Shown piece by piece: positions 48,395 through 60,074 of a DNA stretch of 64,000 bases (positions within the stretch are counted from its first letter, which is position 1; each line of letters starts with the position of its first letter). A model generated the notes under the pieces. That model worked only from the letters and a program-made list of their open reading frames with translations, was not told where the DNA came from and ran no database searches. Origin of the DNA: Lonicera japonica (lineage: Eukaryota; Streptophyta; Magnoliopsida; Dipsacales; Caprifoliaceae); assembly GCA_021464415.1 (NCBI GenBank), contig CM038468.1:26131325-26195324 (forward strand). The letters run 5' to 3'. The position numbers and the translations under genes were made by a program.

Positions 48395-48715
48395 TCAATC
48401 TTCGTACCCATACGGCCATTCGCTTGCTTCTTCCTCATAAATAATATGCCAGATTAAAGCAATTGGAGGAAGTAGAGAATCATCCTTCAAATGAACTATT
48501 ATGAAATGATTATATCGAAAATGTGCTATATAAATAATTTTATTTTTGCCTTCTTTAGGTGAAGGCCCTTTATGTGGAGAAAAGGTGATACTCATAGTAT
48601 TTAAAAGATGGTCAACCACGCAATTGAAAGCCGAAGCTATGAGGTAACCCATAATGAGCATTTTTATCCAATTACTTTTGCTAAAGGGTCTTTGATAGCA
48701 GTCATGTAGTAGTTG
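48395..48715 (-). pseudogene. OTU-like C-terminal piece of FAR1/MULE-like gene
   Basis: Minus-strand frame with NWIKMLIMGYLIASAFN near its start and FIIVHLKDDSLLPP further on. These fit the C-terminal OTU-like region of plant FAR1/MULE-related proteins (a DMGYLIAS-type box and an HFVQVFLK-type box). It lacks an N-terminus. The matching N-terminal portion is on the same strand at 53916-55640, on the far side of the Athila-type insertion. Confidence 0.55.
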
Positions 48716-48853
48716 TTAATTAGTGTAGCACCACTTAAAATGCCAGAGGCCCATAACTGATATGCCAAAGAATTGGTATAATTTATTATGTTAATTTATA
48801 ATTTGAAGAGCATATATTATTACTAATATTATTATTTTTAATAGTTTTTCAGG

Positions 48854-50170
48854 TGTTAGAAAAGATTTGAAGAAGATAGAGAAAATAGAGAAATTAAAGC
48901 ATGTGAAGACACCTAAAAGTGCTAAATACTTTCAGAGGCATAATGTTTTACTCAGAACTTCAAATGATGCGATTCTTGAGCCTAAATTGAAGAAAATTTC
49001 GAGAGTTACAACTTTCCAGTTCAGCACTTTTTCAAATTCAGCCATCATAGAGTCCGAAACTGCGATGCAAATGCAGCAGTCAAAAATGACGAAAATTCAA
49101 TATTGAACACTCAAATAAATGGGTCAAGCCCATTCACCAGCCAACACCAAGTTTAATTAATGAGCAGTCCACTGTCCTTTAAAGATGTAAAGCCCAAAAA
49201 CATATTATCAAAAGCCCAAATCAATTTAAATTATCAAAAGCCCATTAACTAAACCTAATCCTAATTAGAAAGGGAGGCAGCAACAACAAATAAATTGGAG
49301 CAACAACAGCTGAGCAGCAGGAGTGCCTGCCGAGCACTATTACTCTCTTCTTTTCTTTTTCTTTCTTTTCCTTTTATTTTATTTTGCTTTGAAGACCAGA
49401 AGATTGAAGATTTATTTTTATATTTTAATGTCAAGTAAGTTTTCTTTCAATCTTATTTATTATTTAATTTTTATTATGCTAGCGTAAATTTGTGCTAGGG
49501 TTAGGATGAGCATATTTAATTGATTCTCTTGCACGTATTCATGCCAATTGACTCTACCAATTTAATGCTTTAATGTTAAATACAAATTTTCTTATTGGAT
49601 GCCCGTTTTAATTGATAAAAATAAAGTTGGATTCTCATTATTTTTTGTTGGATTCACCTTATGATTTGTTAAGAGCGGATATAGGGTGTGTTTTGATGGA
49701 TATAGTGAGTGTTTTGATTTTATACATTAGTTTGGCTGTGGAAGAATTACAATTAAATTTTATTAATTACTTGAACTTGAATGATTTTATTTTCCGCATC
49801 TAATAGAGTCGATAGACCAAATTAGTGCGAGATAAGAGTAGAGTTTATGCGCATGAATACTTAAGAAGATGATATTAAATATATGACTCCAAAACCCTAG
49901 TCAATCAATTCATTAATTTTATTATCTTGCTTAGTAGTATTTAATTTAGTTCTATTAATTTAATTTACTTGCTCTCCTTTATTTTATTTTATTTGTTTTA
50001 TTTTATTACTTTGATTCATACCAATTATTCTTGGCTAGATTAGGAATTAGTGAAAAATTAATAAGATAAAATTTAAACATATTGTGCGAGTCTCTGTGGG
50101 ATCGACCTCGCTTATACGCTATATTATAAATTGATTCGTGCGCTTGCGAATATTAAAATTTATTACAACA
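48854..50170 (+). repeat. Athila-type 5' LTR
   Basis: 1317 bp from TG to CA. Near the 3' end is the TCTGTGGGATCGACCTCGC segment typical of Athila LTR ends, similar in pattern to the CCTGTGGTTCGACACTCGG of the minus-strand LTR at 55980. Confidence 0.7.
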
Positions 50171-50176
50171 AGTTTT

Positions 50177-50194
50177 TGGCGCCGTTGCCGGGGA
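50177..50194 (+). other. Athila-type primer-binding site
   Basis: TGGCGCCGTTGCCGGGGA, the characteristic primer site of Athila/Tat-type gypsy elements, six bases after the LTR. Confidence 0.9.
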
Positions 50195-50818
50195 CTCTAA
50201 TATAATCTTGTTAATTTAGTAATTAAATTCCTTCTACTAGTTTTATTCTTAAAAAAAACTCAGAAAAAAAAAACAGAATATTTGGATTTATTTTATATTT
50301 ATAGTTATATTTAAAAAAAAAATATTTATTTTTGGGGTAATTAAAGGATCTGGGCGCGAAACAATATATAAAGAGTGGTGCAACTTATTACATTAATTGT
50401 TTCTTTCCTAACTGGTGAGTATTGTATCTTGGATAGAAGATGTCACAAGTTCAATACTTGGCAGCAGCAAAGAAACCAACATTTTTTTTGTTTCAAGCTA
50501 TTCCTTCTTATTATTAACTTGTTTAAATACTCCACTATATATTAGATTATTATTATTAATATTATTATTTAATTAAATTTATTATTAATACCTCTTAAAT
50601 AAGTTAGTATTAATATTATTATTTTTTAATTAGTATTATTATTTTATTAAAAAAAATAATTAATTAATTATTAATAAAAAATAATAAAATAAATAATAAA
50701 ATTTTAAAAAGAAAAATAAATTGTTTAGTTTATGATCGTTTGTTGGAAACGAGAAAAAGTGAGGCTTCATAGGATAGGAAATTTAGAAATTAATCCTTTA
50801 TTTGAAGAAGAATAAAAG
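50195..50818 (+). other. Athila-type leader
   Basis: AT-rich leader between primer site and gag, with long runs of TTATTA-type repeats around 50545-50700. No frame. Confidence 0.5.
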
Positions 50819-52605
50819 ATGGCGGATCTTGAAGGCAATAGGACTTTAAAAGAATTATTTGCTCCTATATTTACTAATCCTCCTTCATGCATTGTTTTAC
50901 CGGCTACCACTGCTGTTTATTTTGAATTAAAACCGCATGTGATTCAATTACTCCCTACTTTTAATGGCTTAGAGATGGAAGATTCATATCTGCATATAAA
51001 AGATTTTTTAGAGATATGCGCTACTTTTAGATTTCAAAATTTTTCTGACGAATCCGATAGGTTGCATTTATTCCCTTTTTCTCTAAAAAATAAAGCTAAA
51101 GCTTGGCTAAATTCTTTACCCTCGAGATCTATCACAACATGGGAGGCATTGGTCACTAAATTTTTGGCAAAATTCTTTGCTATGGCTAAAACTAATGAAC
51201 TTAGAAGAAAAATAACTGATTTTTGCTAAGATGATAAGGAAAAATTCTTTGAAGCATGGGAAAGATTTAAAGATATATTACTTAGATGTCCACATCATGG
51301 TTTTAAAACTTGGAGATTAATTCAATATTTTTATAATGGCCTCCCACAAACTAATCGAAATATGATAGAATCTATGAATAGGGGTAGTTTTCTAAGTCTA
51401 AATGAAGATGAAGTTATCAATTCTTAGAAAATTTATCTGAAAGTTCTCAACAGTGGGACTTTTCTAAGAGGGGAACGCAATCTTAACCTAAAAAGGGAGG
51501 AATTGATGAAATTCGTGAAGATGTGGAAACTAGAAGACAATTAGATAGTCTAAATAAAAAATTAGAAGCCTTAACGATTAGACTGTCCAATAATCCGGTG
51601 AACCTTGTGCAGAATGAAGTATGCTCTATTTGTACTAGTCCTATGCATGTAGCTGCATCTTGTCCATCTATGTTAGGGTATGCTGTAGACAATCTAGGAC
51701 AAGTAAATGCTACTAATGAATTTAGGCAAAATTACAACCTTTATTCCGACACTTATAATCCCGGGTGGAGAAATCAACCTAATTTTTCATGGTCGCAAAA
51801 TCAATCGATTAATAATATGGGAAATCAAAATAATAACATTTGTCAAAACCCACTAGTTTTTAGAGCTCCTATGAACATGAATAATGCTACATCTTTTATT
51901 ACACAACAACAATTTTCATCACTAGAAGATAATTTGAAATCATTTATGAATGAGGTAAAAAATACTACTTTAATAAATACCCAAGCAATAACACGCTTAG
52001 AAAATCAGATGGGTCACTTAGCTAACCAATTAGTAGAGCGTGAAAAAGGTAAATCCCCTAGTCAACCTATCCCTAATCCTAGAGTTGCTATTAATAATAA
52101 TGTTAATCAAATTCAAAATTCACCTTTTGAACATAATAAAGGGTAAGTTAATGTAATCACTACTCTTAGATCAGGGTGCCAAATTGATAATCAAGTTAGA
52201 ATGCCAGTGAGTAACGAAGAAGAAGTAGAAGACAAAGAGGAGGAAAGTATTCCAGAAGAGTCAAACAATCATATGAAAGATTCCAATCCTACCATTAATC
52301 CTAATGATTCAAAAGAAGTTGAAGTTAGAAAATTTGTGCCTAAAGCCCCATTTCCTCAAAGAGTAAAAGACAATAAGAAGGAAGCTCAATTTGAAGAAAT
52401 TCAAGAAGTATTTAAGCAAATTCGTATTAATATACCATTCCTAGATGCAATTGAGCAAGTCCCTTCATACATTAAGTTTCTTAAAGATTTAGTAACTCAA
52501 AAGAGGAAAACTAATGTTCCTAAAAAGGCTTTCTTAGCTGAACAAGCAAGCTTCATAATTCAATGCAAATTTCCTATTAATAACATCAGCATGAAAGATA
52601 TATAG
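50819..52605 (+). pseudogene. Athila-type gag, interrupted
   Basis: Capsid-like gag. The N-terminal part (50819-51229) has LPTFNGLEMEDSYLHIKDFL and KAKAWLNSLPSRSITTW. It stops at TAA 51227-51229, where the frame continues as DDKEKFFEAWERF. A frame change follows near 51420. The second part (51523-52146) has a zinc knuckle CSICTSPMHVAASC and a Gln/Asn-rich stretch, then TAA at 52144-52146. The third part (52201-52605) has PFPQRVKDN and the conserved INIPFLDAIEQVPSYIKFLK box. It has at least three nonsense lesions and one frameshift. A defective protein is certain. Confidence 0.85.
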
Positions 52606-53915
52606 GTGAGCCCTCATAAGACAACGATTGGGGGCACAACTTATTATCTTAAGAGGTTATGGGCCTATGCCTTTTTTCTTTATATAGGTTATATGCCCCC
52701 ATCGTTTTTGTCTTGTTTCTCCGCCGATGTCTCTATGAGTGTACGTAAAAATTTTATCTAAATTTCTCAAGATCAGCTAGCAACATCTTTCTAACCTAAC
52801 ACCACCTGTCTTGTTCGACCAATCCTAAATGTCAAATGACGCACCAAAATCCATAATTGCCATTGCTATATACTCTCTTCATATTCACATATATATATAT
52901 ATATATATCTATGGACATAATAATGTTAATAATAATGTTAATCAAATTCAAAATTCACCTTTTGAACATAATCAAGGGTAAGTTAATGCAATCATTACTC
53001 TTAGATCAGGGCGCCAAATTGATAATCAAGTTAGAATGCCAGTGAGTAACGAAGAAGAAGTAGAAGACAAAGAGGAGGGAAGTATTCCAGAAGAGTCAAA
53101 CAATCATATGAAAGATTCCAATCCTACCATTAATCCTAATAATCAAGGGTAAGTTAATGCAATCACTACTCTTAGATCAAGGCGCCAAATTGATAATCAA
53201 GTTAGAATGCCAGTGAGTAACGAAGAAGAAGTAGAAGACAAGGAGGAGGAAAGTATTCCAGAAGAGTCAACAATCATATGAAAGATTCCAATCCTACCAT
53301 TAATCCTAATGATTCAAAAGAAGTTGAAGTTAGAAAATTTGTGCCTAAAGCCCCATTTCCTTAAAGAGTAAAAGACAATAAGAAGGAAGCTCAATTTGAA
53401 GAAATTCAAGAAGTATTTAAGCAAATTCGTATTAATATACCATTCCTAGATGCAATTAAGCAAGTCCCTTCATACATTAAGTTTCTTAAAGATTTAGTAA
53501 CTCAAAAGAGGAAAACTAATGTTCCTAAAAAGGCATTCTTAGCTGAACAAGCAAGCTTCATAATTCAATGCAAATTTCATATTAATAACATCAGCATGAA
53601 AGATATATAGGTGAGCCCTCATAAGACAACGATTGGGGGCACAACTTATTATCTTAAGAGGTTATGGGCCTATGCCTTTTTTCTTTATATAGGTTATATG
53701 CCCCCATCGTTTTTGTCTTGTTTCTCCGCCGATGTCTCTATGAGTGTACGTAAAAATTTTATCTAAATTTCTCAAGATCAGCTAGCAACATCTTTCTAAC
53801 CTAACACCACCTATCTTGTTCGACCAATTCTAAATGTCAAGTGACGCACCAAAATCCATAATTGCCATTGCTATATACTCTCTTCATATTCATATATATA
53901 TATATATATATGGAT
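52087..53915 (+). repeat. Internal tandem duplication of gag 3' region
   Basis: Unit 1 (52087-52905) holds the gag tail plus about 300 bp of non-gag DNA ending in (AT)n. Unit 2 (about 52918-53138) is a short copy of the unit start. Unit 3 (53139-53911) repeats the unit almost completely and again ends in (AT)n. The copies differ by few substitutions and small indels, for example GTCAAACAATC against GTCAACAATC. The joint between units 1 and 2 lies at the (AT)n tract. Confidence 0.9.
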
Positions 53916-55640
53916 CAAAGCCAATCTTTATGATTGTATTGCATCAACTCGTGCTCGCACAGTAGCCCATAAACAGTACGAATGACATGATCACATATTG
54001 ATGGATCCCAACCAATCTCAGCTGACCTTTCCTTCTCTAACTTCATCATGTCCATTGCTTCATGCAAGAGCTTCCATGAAAGTAATCAGAATGACCTTAC
54101 ACTATGGATTAATTTTGTATATCTAAGACTTTTCTTGAAAAAGGCTTTAACTTCGTTGATTTGGTTGGATAATATATTGTCCATCGCCATAAACAATATG
54201 AAAAATGTCCCTTGGCTTGTCTCAAAGTGTTTCTTTAACTTTCCATGAGAGTATGTGATTCTTTATGTAGTGTTGTTGCCATAGTGTTGTATTTGATTGG
54301 TCCATGCTAGTACAAAAGACTTTTTATGTTGAAACCACGTATATGACAAGTACTCAACACACTTTGGAAAGAGTGACCAATCATTTTTAAATTCTTCCCA
54401 TCTATCGAGGAACTCTGCTTGTGATGGCATTGGATAAGATTACTCCACACTTTAATAAAGCTTTACTAAACACTTTCACTCTTAAAGAACTCTATACAAT
54501 TTTGTTACATGTTTTTTGAAATATGGAACGTACACAACATATGATGAGCTTCAGGAAAAACAAACTTGATGGCATTAATAACGACAAACTCCTTATTCGT
54601 GACAAAGACTGTTGGTAAATCATGCGATTCAAATAATAACTTCATACAAGAAAGCACCACTGATAATTATCCTCTAGTTCCTTATGCATAAAGCAATGAG
54701 GAATAGATAAAGTCATTTTTGTTAATGTCATTTTCACCATGGCAAACAAAAGCATTTTATATCTATTAGTCTTGTAGTGCAATCAACAATCACCACGAAA
54801 AGAAAACACTTTGCTAACAAAACGGTATCGAGATGCGCCTAAAACATGTTTAAAACCTATTGGTTGTTTCATTAGTCCTATGCCAAAAAAAAAATAATGC
54901 TTCTCCATGAGAACCTTCGTGAGTTGTTGCATTATAATCCTCCATTCCAAATAATGTCTTCTTAACCTTGACTTGGTATTGTAGATTGTCTCCATGATGG
55001 GCGCATTTTATTTATTAAGAATTTCTTTTGGTTTGACCCGGCAAGGCTCCTGTTAGAGCAACCATCCTTTTAGGTTTGTTCAATCTTTCAGCATATGGAT
55101 ACCTAACTAAAGTTTGCGGTAACTCGTGGTTATGAACGCCACATTGCATTACTACTTTGCACTCATCCCTTTGATCAACATTTACACTCGGAGTCTAAAC
55201 AGGTAATTACACTTTTTGATGTACAACTTACTTATCTATGATTAACACTTCTACTTATAATTCATACTTACTTCATCATTCGTTACAAATACCAGAGTGA
55301 CAACAATTTTAATTTCTTTGACATTCTCCACATTCGCAATGCGAAGCCTTTGTGGACCACCATTAGGATCATGTTGTAATGATTGTTCCTTATAATTGAG
55401 AGATTGTTCAACACCATCTGGATTATTGTCATAAAGTTGGTCAACAGATTGTTCACTGTAATTTGGGTTATAGTAGTTAATAGGCTCAACTATAATTGTA
55501 TCCCCATAACTTTAGAGATCACCACCATCGGGATTATTTTTGATTGAATTAAGAATGGGATCACCAAGTCCTAATTCTTTAGCAAAAAAAATGTCTCCCT
55601 ATATTATTGAATTAAGCGACCAAACGTCCTGCATATATCA
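53916..55640 (-). pseudogene. FAR1/MULE-like transposase N-terminal and core piece
   Basis: Minus-strand pieces in order. An N-terminal part at about 55490-55080 ends in a PYAERLN motif. Next comes TIYNTKSRLRRH (about 55000). The DDE-region piece (about 54620-54500) reads TFVTNKEFVVINAIKFVFPE and HMLCTFHISKN. A SWIM-like zinc finger CDHVIRTVYGLLCEHEL lies at about 53990-53940. This is the arrangement of FAR1/MULE-derived proteins. Stops and frame changes are frequent. It ends at 53916 next to the (AT)n tract of the inserted Athila fragment; the C-terminal OTU-like part resumes at 48715. Confidence 0.7.
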
Positions 55641-55903
55641 TGCTAATGTCAAAGAACGAATAAATATGAACATACTCGCTTGACAACAAGCAAGCTTGTT
55701 CCCACTTACTCGACTGACATCAATAGAATATGGGCAAACCAATAATAACAAATAAGCCACCATGATCGAAAACTTACAATCAAGTGTTTTCCAAACACAC
55801 GTAGAACAGGCATCCAAACTCATTTGTTATAAATCAAGCTGAAAACCTCCACTAACCACGCAGGCAAATCGTGCTCATTTGCCTGGTGACGCAACCGAAA
55901 TAG
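55641..55903. other. Flank between old gene piece and Athila-type LTR
   Basis: No recognised feature. The target duplication of the Athila-type element on its right cannot be confirmed because the other LTR is outside the window. Confidence 0.4.
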
Positions 55904-57542
55904 TGTGTTGTGTTAAAGCCCAAGTGCAGGCTCGTCAAGTAGTAATATAGTCTCGGAAGTCCGAGTGTCGAACCACAGGGATAAGTGAAAAGGAATGGAA
56001 TGGATTACGGATTAAAGTGTTTTCTGATTCTTGTAAGATGAAATGGTTATCGAACAACGTAAATGTAAAATGGTTGTGAAAATTAATAAGAAAGCACTAA
56101 GGTAGTTGGAGGTTAGTTATGATTAAAGAGACGGTGATCACTAGCTCATACAAAGATTATAACACAAGATTTCTCAAAATATGGGAATGTTGGTGTATCT
56201 CTCAATAGCAAAGGGTGCGACGCTAGGCGACTCATTCCCGAGTTGAAGCTATATCGAGAAAGAGACAAACGACATTCCACCAAAGACGGGGTTATCATTC
56301 CTACCTCTTAGCTACGGGTGTGAAGCAAGGCAACCCATTCCCGATGAGGCTAATCCGAGATAGATATGACAAACTCATCATTAAACGATTTAACATAAAG
56401 CAAGTGTAGTAATCTCATGATTTAAAGAATGAAAATTATAAAGTGAATCCTAACAATGAAACGGAATAAAGTTTATGGGATAAATTAGTCAACTCATCGT
56501 TTATCACATATGGTAGAACATAAAGAGTCTAAGTATCACATAAAGTGTAAGAAGCACTCAATATATCAATAAATGAATCAAAGATAAGCTAAACAAATTT
56601 AAAATCCATCTATGGAGTTTTAAGAACTATTCATAATTTCTATGAAGAGGGAAAAACTCCATGGATGGGGGAAAGGGACTACAAGCTTTCTAGAACTATA
56701 GAAATATGTTGTATGCTCATTAACAACCAAGAACTAAATATACAAGGCATATAAAGTCTTAACTTAATATGAAAATACCTAGAAAGCTTGAAATAATGGA
56801 AGATATGATGAAGAAGAAGAAGATTCACAAATATTTATCAAACTTTAGATATGGATTGAGCCATTAATCACCAAAAATCATATCACAATCAACCTCCGTA
56901 ACCTTAGAAATAGACTACTCCATAATAGATGCAAGAACAAATATCATAGAAGAAGAAATCATTCTTACAAATTAAGCACTTACAATGGAGAAATGAAGAA
57001 CAATCAACAAGTGAGCTCTCCCCTCTCTCTAGAACTCTAAGTGTGTTCCAAAAAAAAAGATAATAATATCTCTTAAGGTAAAAAAAATAATATATATTAA
57101 AAGGTAGCAAAATATCTAGCTAAATATCTAAAATAGCTTGAACCACTAAAATAGCCCATTTTGGGTGTGAAATGGCCAAGTTTCCAGGGCCATGATCGAT
57201 CATGGCCAACCCATGATCGATCATGGGGTCTTCTGCCTGAAGATTATTTGCACCATGATCGATCATGGGATTCCATGATCGATCATGCTTCTGGAAATTC
57301 TCTAAATCAGTACTTTTGTAGCTTTTGGCTAGTAGTTGATCAATTCCTCGAAGGCCATTGCATCCTATGCCTATAAACACACAGAAACACAACAAAAGCA
57401 CACCTAGCGGGACAATATTAGATACAAAACTCGCTAAGACACTAATCTCAAGATAAGCGGATAATTAGGCAGAATTAATGCAATAAACGCGTCAAGCGAC
57501 TCTGAGAGAGAGCTTATGCATGACAATATTAGGCGTTTATCA
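55904..57542 (-). repeat. 3' LTR of the Athila-type element
   Basis: In element sense it starts TGATAAACGCCTAATATTG right after the purine tract and ends in AACACAACACA (several TG/CA options between 55904 and 55911). Near the end is CCTGTGGTTCGACACTCGG, typical of Athila LTRs. A TATA-like TTTTAATATATATTA lies at about 57082-57096, roughly 100 bp downstream of the palindrome array. The partner LTR is not in the window. Confidence 0.75.
57188..57288. repeat. Palindrome array 1 (in LTR U3)
   Basis: Four copies of a 16-bp palindrome CCATGATCGATCATGG start at 57190, 57211, 57253 and 57273 (the last with one end mismatch). They form two pairs 20-21 bp apart, the pairs 63 bp apart, with TTCTGCC in the spacer. 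The first copy is part of a perfect 20-bp palindrome, 57188-57207. Confidence 0.97.
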
Positions 57543-57556
57543 ACTCCCCTCAACTT
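57543..57556 (-). other. Polypurine tract of the Athila-type element
   Basis: On the minus strand AGTTGAGGGGAGT directly precedes the LTR start TGATAAACG. Expected primer for plus-strand synthesis. Confidence 0.75.
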
Positions 57557-58859
57557 ATCTCTTGCTAGTCCCTTAGCAAGACAAAAATATATAATAATTA
57601 CAAAAGCACTACGCTATACAAAAAGTTGTTAACTTCTAAGTTCCCAAAGAAGTCGAGTTGCATCTCGTGAAGGTTTTCAGAAATGATACCTACAAACATT
57701 AGGAGTTTGATCATGATGAATGATGAGAATGAAGATTCAAGTTTCAATTTGCAAAGCAAAAGGCATTACTATCAATTTTCCAGAACGATGGACTTTTGAA
57801 TGATTGTCTAATTCGCCTATCTCCTTTAGAACACAATCCCATATTCTCCAATGCTCACATACTAGACTTCGATTCAAGCAATTCAATATAAACACAAAGA
57901 GTCATAGTCATTTGAGAAGGAAGAGAGAACTTTTTCAAAAACAAAAGCTCCGAGATTTGTCAATTCTAAGCACTTTCTTTATCTTTTCTTGGAAATTTTT
58001 GCTAAATTAGATCAGGGCGGTTTTCATCTCTATGGGGGGCAGCGGTCTCACTTATGAAATTTCTCATTACTGCTCATTCATTGGAGCTTAAAGGAAGCTA
58101 TTCACCCTTTCCCAAATGGTAACCTTTACCCATCCGTAATATTAGACAAAGAGACTTAAGATTTAGTCAAGTGAAGCTTTAAGTCAATATTAGGATAAAA
58201 GTCATCCAAGTTATCAAAGTGCTATGCTTTTGCCCTCTCATTGGAGGATCTTTTCGAAAGAGCTTCAATCATTTTTGGACAAAAATTCCTCTTCTCTCAA
58301 TGAAAATAAATCTAAGTGTTATTACCGAATTGAAAACAACCGAAGCAATCTAGCATGCAGAGCAAGAGAATATAACGGGATATGAGACTAAATGGAGCAA
58401 GGCAATTTAGATTATCATTCAAATTCCTATCCAAATCAAAGAATTCATGCCAAAAGCTAATGAAACCATAGTCTTCATTAAACAAAACATCAGTCAATCA
58501 TCAATTTTCAAACTTCTCAAAAAAAATTTTGAACATATCTCTTTTACTCATGGAAATGAACAATAGCAAGCCAAACAATAACAACGTACCCCCCTCAACT
58601 TGAAACAAACATTGTCCTCAATGGAAAGAGAACAATAACAACGCACGGGAAGGCTATTTTGGCTTTGCTTTCCATGAGACAAAAATCAGAGATAAACAAC
58701 AACTATTCACAAAACGGGTTAGAATTAGAATTCGAAAACAAAAACCATAACATTCAACTAATAAAACCAAGTTCTAAAGTTAACATCATGTCAGGAATCT
58801 AATACAACCCAAAAGGAATAAAATAAAACTAAGCATAAATATAACTACTTAAAGAGTTT
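57557..58859 (-). other. Non-coding region after ORF2
   Basis: About 1.3 kb without a convincing frame. A second purine tract of the AAGTTGAGGGGGG type lies at about 58588-58601. Confidence 0.6.
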
Positions 58860-60074
58860 TCAGGCTATCTCATCATCATCACATCTCAGGGGGTGGGGGT
58901 GGTGGAAAACGACCATACAACGCCTCGAACTGCTGGCGTATGAACTCCTGCTGGGTCGCCATCTGAGCTGCAACTCGTGCCTCGCCTGGGCTGCAATATC
59001 TGCCTCCAAACGGTCCTGACGCAATACCATAATCTCTACCCTCTCATTGACGCTAGCAAACCCGGTCTGCATCAAAGCAGTCATCTGCTCAAACTGCTCT
59101 CTCATGAATTCCCTCGTGTCATCTACCGGTCCAGAGCTTGCCCGTCTTCTCCGCCTTGAGGGGCCCGGGATATCTGCTCCTGCTTCTTCTGCCCCCTCTT
59201 CTTCAAACTCAACTTGAGGAGGTGCGGTTGAAGAACTTTCCCGGTTCCTCAATTGACCAGCGGCTCGAGTTTGGGTAGATCGGTTAAGCGGTGCTCGAGG
59301 CATTTTCTTCACATCCTCATCTCTCTCAGTTACCCCCGCTCGCAAACAGACCTTAGTGATCAAAGACCCAAATTTGATTGTTTCGTTGTGGGCGACTAAG
59401 TCTATGATTCTCGCAATTCGCCCAATGATATGGCGAAGCAAACAAATGCGCTTGTTCGTTGCGATAGCGTATAGTACGTACGCTTGAGAAGGGTACAGGT
59501 GCTGGGTATGAGATGTTGGGTCCAAAGCATTGGCAACTACAAGCCACAACGTCCTAAGGCTATCATGTAAATTGGCCCTATCAAATTGATTTCCAATCCA
59601 CTCCATTTGTCTACCAGCTATATATGTAGCTAAATCGCTAGCTCTTGGTTCCTCAAAAGGGGTTCCATCAGAATAAGGGAGATCGTGGGCATTGGGCGGC
59701 AAAGCTGGGATTCCCGTAATCTCACTCAAGACCTCGAGGTTAAAATGAACCGTCCTACCTCGAACATGAGCAACATATGTATATGGTGCATTTGGAACTT
59801 GAATTAAACTTGCAATAAATTCACGACAAATGGTGAGATTACATTGAGTACCTTGTTGACGCAAGTAGTTAATCCACCCCGGATATTGCTCAAACGTTGC
59901 TCGTTGAGGAAAATTGTCGAGAGAACCAATGTAGACTGGCCTCTCAATGACTACCGTCCTCGTCTTGAAAGCATAATTCCACCATTCGAATTCTTGGCGG
60001 CTTCGAAATCCGCGGTAGCCACCCCTTGCGGCTTGGATTTCAAGTGGTTTGGTGGGAGGGTTAGATGAAGCCAT
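58860..60074 (-). CDS. Athila-type second ORF, plant transposon protein domain
   Basis: 404-codon frame downstream of pol, in the position of the envelope-like gene of Athila elements. Residues about 40-240 fit the 'putative plant transposon protein domain' found in such ORFs (VYIGSLDNFPQRATFEQYPGW early, SLRTLWLVVANALDPTSHTQ, YAIATNKRICLLRHIIGRI). No signal peptide or strong membrane segment is visible, so an envelope role is not supported. A charged linker (RRRRR-type) precedes a heptad-like helix (REFMREQFEQMTALMQ). The last about 38 residues appear to be out of frame: another frame continues the Gln-rich helix and a Pro run to a stop at 58879-58881. The cause looks like one base change near 58977. 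Confidence 0.75.
   Translation of the reverse strand: MASSNPPTKPLEIQAARGGYRGFRSRQEFEWWNYAFKTRTVVIERPVYIGSLDNFPQRATFEQYPGWINYLRQQGTQCNLTICREFIASLIQVPNAPYTYVAHVRGRTVHFNLEVLSEITGIPALPPNAHDLPYSDGTPFEEPRASDLATYIAGRQMEWIGNQFDRANLHDSLRTLWLVVANALDPTSHTQHLYPSQAYVLYAIATNKRICLLRHIIGRIARIIDLVAHNETIKFGSLITKVCLRAGVTERDEDVKKMPRAPLNRSTQTRAAGQLRNRESSSTAPPQVEFEEEGAEEAGADIPGPSRRRRRASSGPVDDTREFMREQFEQMTALMQTGFASVNERVEIMVLRQDRLEADIAAQARHELQLRWRPSRSSYASSSRRCMVVFHHPHPLRCDDDEIA

Larger units (their letters stand above)
48854..53915 (+). mobile_element. Athila-type gypsy fragment: LTR plus gag
   Basis: An LTR (48854-50170, TGTTAGAAAA to TTACAACA) is followed by the Athila-type primer site TGGCGCCGTTGCCGGGGA (50177-50194), then a gag gene from 50819. 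No pol and no 3' LTR follow. Instead part of gag and its 3' neighbour are repeated to about 53915. It is inserted inside an older FAR1/MULE-like gene that continues on both sides. Confidence 0.8.

Noticed and set aside
57161..57376. Frames encoding repeated MIDHG and HDRSW peptides on both strands
   Set aside because: They come from the self-complementary palindromes, which read the same on both strands; the same applies at 60201-60521.
58860..60074. Envelope protein function for ORF2
   Set aside because: Its position fits, but no signal peptide, membrane segment or fusion-like region is visible.
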